NCBI RefSeq assembly: GCF_024171925.1
Contig: NZ_JAMTCO010000008.1
Location: forward strand, 62,001-126,000
DNA length: 64,000 nucleotides
Origin: Actinokineospora diospyrosa
GTDB lineage: Bacteria > Actinomycetota > Actinomycetes > Mycobacteriales > Pseudonocardiaceae
Direction: 5' to 3'
Shown here: positions 60,782 to 64,000 of the stretch, in pieces
How the letters are laid out: each line of letters opens with the position of its first letter
Position numbering within the stretch: position 1 is the first letter of the stretch
Program-made: the position numbers and the translations under genes
The notes under the pieces: model-generated
Database searches by the model: none
Seen by the model: the letters and a program-made list of their open reading frames with translations, nothing else
What the model was told of the DNA's origin: nothing

Positions 60782-61195
60782 TCATGCGGTGGCGGCGTCT
60801 CTGACTGTGGATGCCTGTTCGTGTAGCCAGAGGAGGGTCTGTTCGGGGGTGAGGGCGTGGTCTCGGAACTGTTCTAGGTGGTGTTCGGGGTAGGCGTGTA
60901 CCTGGATTTCGGTGTGGTCTCGGAGTCGGCCGTGGATCTGGATTCTGGCTGTGTAGTCGTGGGTTTCGCCGAGGAGTCGGGGTTGTGGCTGGATGAGGGT
61001 GTGGGTCCAGTGCAGGAGGGTGGCGGCGGTGATGGGGAGGTGGTTGGAGTGGATCTCTACTCGTGCGTAGTCGGTGGGGCGGCCTCCCGCGGTGAGGGTG
61101 ATGAGGTGGGGTGTGGGGAGTGAGTAGGTGATGAGGTGGTGGTCGAGGGCGTTGGTCATGGTGGTGAGGGTGTGGGCGATGACGGTGTGGCTCAC
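60782..61195 (-). CDS. Hypothetical protein, last gene of the XRE operon
   Basis: 137 residues, alpha/beta, His- and Thr-rich. HLITLTAGGRPTDYARVEIH and ARIQIHGRLRDHTEIQVHAY look like a small sheet. No family recognised. 18 bases after the DUF5753 regulator stop. Confidence 0.6.
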   Translation of the reverse strand: MSHTVIAHTLTTMTNALDHHLITYSLPTPHLITLTAGGRPTDYARVEIHSNHLPITAATLLHWTHTLIQPQPRLLGETHDYTARIQIHGRLRDHTEIQVHAYPEHHLEQFRDHALTPEQTLLWLHEQASTVRDAATA

Positions 61196-61213
61196 TGCGG
61201 GTGCTTTCGGGGG

Positions 61214-62035
61214 TTAGGCGAAGACGCGGAGGGTGTGGTGATCGAAGGGGTGGGTGTGGGGGTGTAGGTGGGCAAGGAGGGTTTCGTAGGCACGGATGGT
61301 GTGGGGCTGTTCGGTGTAGAGGTGGGAGTTGTGCAGCGGTAGGTGCAGGACGGTGCGGCGGCTGGTGGTGTGGAGCAGTTGGAATGGTGCTGCGAGGTGG
61401 GGGGCCGCGAGGTGGGGGTGGGGTAGGACGTGGATGGTGATGTTGGGGTGGGTGGCGAGGGTGTGGAGGTGGCGGAGTTGGTCTTGAGGGGTGGTGTGGA
61501 GGGCTAGGTCGGTGAGGATGACGGTGACGGTGGGTGGGGCGGCGCCGGTGAGAATGGCGGCACGGGCGCGGTGGGTGGCGAGGCGGGCGGGGATGGTGTC
61601 GGCGGGGACCAGGGGTGTGGTGGCGAGCAGGGCGCGGTGGTGTTCGGGGGTGTGGAGGATGTCGGGCAGCGCCATCGGGGAGTAGTGGGTAATGGCGCTG
61701 CAGTCGTGTTCCAGGTCGTACAGGGTGTTGGCGTAGAGGCCGGTGTCGTGATGGTCGTGCCAGTGGTGCGGGGTGTGGTGGTCGGCGGCGAGGGCTAGAA
61801 GCTGGTCGCGATCGCTGCGGTTGGTGTGACCACAGGCGATGAGTAGATGCACCAGGTCCGCTGGCGGGATGTGGCGTTGGCCGTTGAGGTAGCGCGACAG
61901 GGTCGAGGGGAGCCAGCCGAGGTGGCGGGCGAGGGTGTTGTTGGTGTGGCCCGCGTTGGTCATGAGATGGCGGAGTTCGCGGCCGAGGATCCAGGTTCGT
62001 AGCGTTGTGGCGGGGCTGCGGTGGTGGGTGGTCAT
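61214..62035 (-). CDS. XRE regulator with DUF5753 ligand-binding-like domain
   Basis: 273 residues. Helix-turn-helix at 15-70 (NNTLARHLGWLPSTLSRYLN), then the DUF5753 domain with ALPDILHTPEHHRALLAT and TVILTDLALH, as in the large actinomycete family often linked to antibiotic and development genes. Start overlaps the preceding XRE gene by 4 bases. Confidence 0.88.
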   Translation of the reverse strand: MTTHHRSPATTLRTWILGRELRHLMTNAGHTNNTLARHLGWLPSTLSRYLNGQRHIPPADLVHLLIACGHTNRSDRDQLLALAADHHTPHHWHDHHDTGLYANTLYDLEHDCSAITHYSPMALPDILHTPEHHRALLATTPLVPADTIPARLATHRARAAILTGAAPPTVTVILTDLALHTTPQDQLRHLHTLATHPNITIHVLPHPHLAAPHLAAPFQLLHTTSRRTVLHLPLHNSHLYTEQPHTIRAYETLLAHLHPHTHPFDHHTLRVFA

Positions 62036-62415
62036 GGTTGGGCATCCCGGGGTCGGTGGGTGTTGATCGCGGCGAGGATCTCGTCGAGGCGTCGGTAGAT
62101 GGCCATGAGGTGTAGGTCCATGGCGTCGAGTTCCGCGCGCGGATCCGCGCCGGGCGGTGCGGTGGGTTCGGGTTCGCGTGGGGATGGGTTGGTGCCTTCG
62201 AGGACGGCGGTGAGGTGGTCGGGGTGTAGGTCGAGGACTTGGGAGAGGGCTTCGAGGGTTCGGGTGCTTCGGCGGCGTTGGACGGTGTTGTATTGGATCT
62301 CTCGGATGACGGCCTGGGAGACCTGTGACCGTTGGGCGAGTTCGCGTTGACTGACACCGATCTCCCGGATGCGGCGGTCTACAACCTTGGCGACCGCGTT
62401 CCAATCTCCGGTCAT
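62032..62415 (-). CDS. XRE-family regulator with C-terminal coiled coil
   Basis: 127 residues: GVSQRELAQRSQVSQAVIRE is the helix-turn-helix; a Pro-rich linker and an acidic helix (AELDAMDLHLMAIYRRLDEI) follow, likely for oligomerisation. Translationally coupled to the DUF5753 regulator; two regulators in one operon suggests joint control. Confidence 0.85.
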   Translation of the reverse strand: MTGDWNAVAKVVDRRIREIGVSQRELAQRSQVSQAVIREIQYNTVQRRRSTRTLEALSQVLDLHPDHLTAVLEGTNPSPREPEPTAPPGADPRAELDAMDLHLMAIYRRLDEILAAINTHRPRDAQP

Positions 62416-62425
62416 GTGTCCCCGT

Positions 62426-62872
62426 CTAGGAGGCTTGTCGTCGCCAGGAGGTGAGCATCAGGTGCAGCTCCCCGGCGAGGATGGCGAGGGCTTCGGCGGC
62501 GTGGTTGCGGTAGGTGAGCGTGAGTTGTTGATCCCTTGTGGTGCTGGTCATGGTGATGCTGTCTCGGGAGTGGGTGACGGTGAGCGTCCTTCCGGGGTTG
62601 GTGATGGTGGCCGGTCGTGCCCCGGCGTGGCAGGCGACGATCAGGCGATCGGTGTCGGTGGGCGTGAGAACCATGCTGTAGGTGGGGATCGCGGCGGGGT
62701 GGATGTGTGCCCTGTGGAGGTTGGGCGCGAGATCGAAGATCGTGGTCGCACGGGTGCCGTCGGGGAGGTCGGCTTTGAGGCACCAGCGGTGGGCGAAGTG
62801 GTCGAACACCGGGCCGTGGCGAATGATGAGGGCATGGGCCTCTGGAGTACTGCCGAGCCTGCGCGGCGCCAT
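62426..62872 (-). CDS. Hypothetical protein of the XRE operon
   Basis: 148 residues, no family recognised, beta-rich C-terminal half (TLTVTHSRDSITMTSTTR, QQLTLTYRNHAAEALAI). It starts one base after the stop of the frameshifted gene upstream and ends 10 bases before the XRE gene. Confidence 0.6.
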   Translation of the reverse strand: MAPRRLGSTPEAHALIIRHGPVFDHFAHRWCLKADLPDGTRATTIFDLAPNLHRAHIHPAAIPTYSMVLTPTDTDRLIVACHAGARPATITNPGRTLTVTHSRDSITMTSTTRDQQLTLTYRNHAAEALAILAGELHLMLTSWRRQAS

Positions 62873-62873
62873 G

Positions 62874-63461
62874 GCTAGTCCACGATGGTGCAGTCGTGGA
62901 GCTGGCGGACGAGGTTATGGGCCAGCACCCACACGATGGAGGGGTCGGTGTAGCGCAGAACGACCCGGTCGCCGGGGGTGAGACTGGTCGAGCCAGGGCG
63001 GAACTGGAGGCCCTGGACACCGGAGACGTCATGGTCGCGGGATCGAACGAGGACGTGGCCGCGCCGCAGGGCAGGGCAATGGCGGGTTGCGGTGTCGATG
63101 CAGGGCGGCAGATGGGTGGCTCGGTGACACCCATGCCGTCAGGCCAACCGGGCCAGTCGTCGCGATGGTCGAGCAGGAGCCAGAGGACGCCGTCGGGATT
63201 CTGGTCGGCGGGCTCGGCGCAGACCTGGCACAGCAAGCGGCGCATCGCACGGCGCTGGCGGGCCGGGTGGGTCGCACCGAACCTGGGGCGACCAGTGCCC
63301 GGAGCTGAGTTCGCGCGAGCCCAGAGGACACCGTGGCGGTCGCGGTCGCCGATGGACTCGTCCCGATAGGCGATGCCACGGCCGAGGGGGCGGCGTGCGA
63401 GCTTGTCGAGGTCGGTGACCTCGGCGGACCACCTGGTGATGTAGGGCGTAACGATCGCCAA
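62874..63461 (-). pseudogene. Frameshifted conserved zinc-cluster protein, first gene of the XRE operon
   Basis: TTG at 63461. The first frame gives IVTPYITRWSAEVTDLDKLA and LLCQVCAEPADQNPDGVLWL, then VTEPPICRP. The conserved continuation (CIDTATRHCPALRRGHVLV ... VRQLHDCTIVD, stop at 62874) is in the next frame. One missing C in a CCC run near 63105 explains this. The intact family has CxxC plus a CxxC/HCP cluster, probably zinc-binding, and is regularly found with XRE/DUF5753 genes. True mutation or assembly error cannot be told apart. Confidence 0.6.
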
Positions 63462-63771
63462 CCCTGAATGCCCTCGATTAGCCGCACTCGGTGGCGACAG
63501 GAGCGTGTCAGAAGGCTGTCCATAGGGGTGCATATGTAGTCATCCAGGTTCGTGGAGTGTGCTGGAGAAGTTGCTCCACACTGGATGCATTGCCGTGCAG
63601 CGGTCTATATCTACCTCGACATGAGCCATTCCCGCGCAGGAATCTCAGTCGTCGCAGGGCAATTCGCGCAGTGGCCCGTCACCTCATCGGGCGAGTAGAC
63701 CAGACAGTGACGCTCCTGGGCCAGTAGCGAGCACTCGGGCCGGTTTCGGCTGGGACGCTATGATGCCGATC
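63462..63771. other. Divergent intergenic region, no gene seen
   Basis: About 310 bases between the XRE operon and cutA; promoters for both are expected here but no clear elements were identified. Confidence 0.4.
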
Positions 63772-64000
63772 ATGGCTGACTATCTGCAGGTCACGACCGT
63801 CGCGGACAGCGAGGAGGCGGCGAAGCGCCTTGCGCGGTCCGCTGTAGCCGCGCGGCTCGCCGCGAGTGCCAACGTGGTTGGCCCCATCGCGTCGGTGTTC
63901 TGGCACCTGGGTGAGTTGGGGGAGGGCCAGGAGTGGCAGGTGATCTTGAAGACGACCTCTGTGAGGTTCGTCGAGTTGAGGGACCACCTGCTGGCTGAGC
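63772..64000 (+). CDS. cutA: CutA1 divalent-cation tolerance protein, 3' part outside window
   Basis: 76 residues visible, running off the right edge. YLQVTTVADSEEAAKRLARS, VAARLAASANVVGPIASVFW and WQVILKTTSVRFVELRDHL follow the CutA1 pattern closely. The usual LAACVN Cys is Ser here (LAASAN). Small trimeric ferredoxin-like protein of uncertain role. An in-frame ATG at 63763 adds three residues. Confidence 0.88.
   Translation, partial: MADYLQVTTVADSEEAAKRLARSAVAARLAASANVVGPIASVFWHLGELGEGQEWQVILKTTSVRFVELRDHLLAE

Noticed and set aside
63462..63533. Upstream start (63533) for the first XRE-operon gene
   Set aside because: Extra residues are not part of the conserved N-terminus; the TTG at 63461 fits better, though its ribosome site is weak.
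1..64000. CRISPR arrays, tRNA or rRNA genes, riboswitches
   Set aside because: No regular spacer-repeat pattern, cloverleaf-like sequence or rRNA signature was found on reading both strands by eye; a covariance-model scan would be needed to exclude small RNAs.

Overview
The window is GC-rich throughout, with overlapping ATGA/TGATG operons, GTG and TTG starts, type II polyketide and NRPS genes, XRE/DUF5753 regulators and RCC1/eCIS relics. This points to a filamentous actinomycete, most likely of the Pseudonocardiales; the order is inference, the class is safe.

Region 1 (about 1-19.7 kb) is an aromatic polyketide cluster. A MarR regulator controls a drug exporter and probably an FMN reductase through repeated GTTGG/CCAAC palindromes (1-2.3 kb). 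Two convergent OmpR-type regulators lacking the phosphoryl-acceptor Asp follow (2.6-4.0 kb). A long minus-strand operon then reads from 15.3 kb down to 4.1 kb: FAD monooxygenase, TcmI-type cyclase, KS-alpha, KS-beta, ACP, C9 ketoreductase, didomain aromatase, a monooxygenase-SDR fusion, an exporter, and acyl-CoA carboxylase beta and epsilon. This order matches the angucycline core of the landomycin (lndEFABCDLM) and gaudimycin (pga) clusters. A SnoaL-like protein, an unknown protein, a PPOX/F420-type flavoprotein, an SCO6745-family protein and a P450 lie at 15.7-19.7 kb as probable tailoring genes. No sugar genes are visible.

Region 2 (20-31 kb) is accessory: a NERD plus tandem-kinase receptor-like protein, fragments (DpdA-like, endonuclease/phosphatase-like), a Nudix hydrolase, unknown membrane or secreted proteins, and the wreck of an extracellular contractile injection locus (DUF4157 and tail sheath pseudogenes).

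Region 3 (31-42.5 kb) is the most novel part, a compact plus-strand operon. It encodes a haem-oxygenase-like diiron oxidase, a 2-oxoglutarate/Fe dioxygenase, a DapF-fold protein with both catalytic cysteines changed to serine, a capreomycidine-synthase-like PLP enzyme, a one-module C-A-T NRPS, a free thioesterase, an exporter, a secreted subtilase and a GNAT acetyltransferase, ending at a strong hairpin. It should make a small peptide or amide around an unusual amino acid. The diiron/2OG pair resembles the nitro- and cyclopropyl-amino-acid enzymes of hormaomycin and belactosin.

Region 4 (42.5-64 kb) is again accessory: a decayed sigma factor/RCC1 region, small membrane proteins with an XRE autoregulator, a giant secreted RHS toxin with immunity gene, a recombinase relic, and an AT-richer Mrr-like restriction gene. 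A three-gene toxin locus follows, whose SCP1.201/DddA-like deaminase carries an in-frame amber codon (apparent CAG to TAG) before its last zinc cysteine, with an intact Imm1 immunity gene. After that come a cupin, a creatininase-family enzyme, a five-gene XRE operon with one frameshifted member, and the start of cutA.
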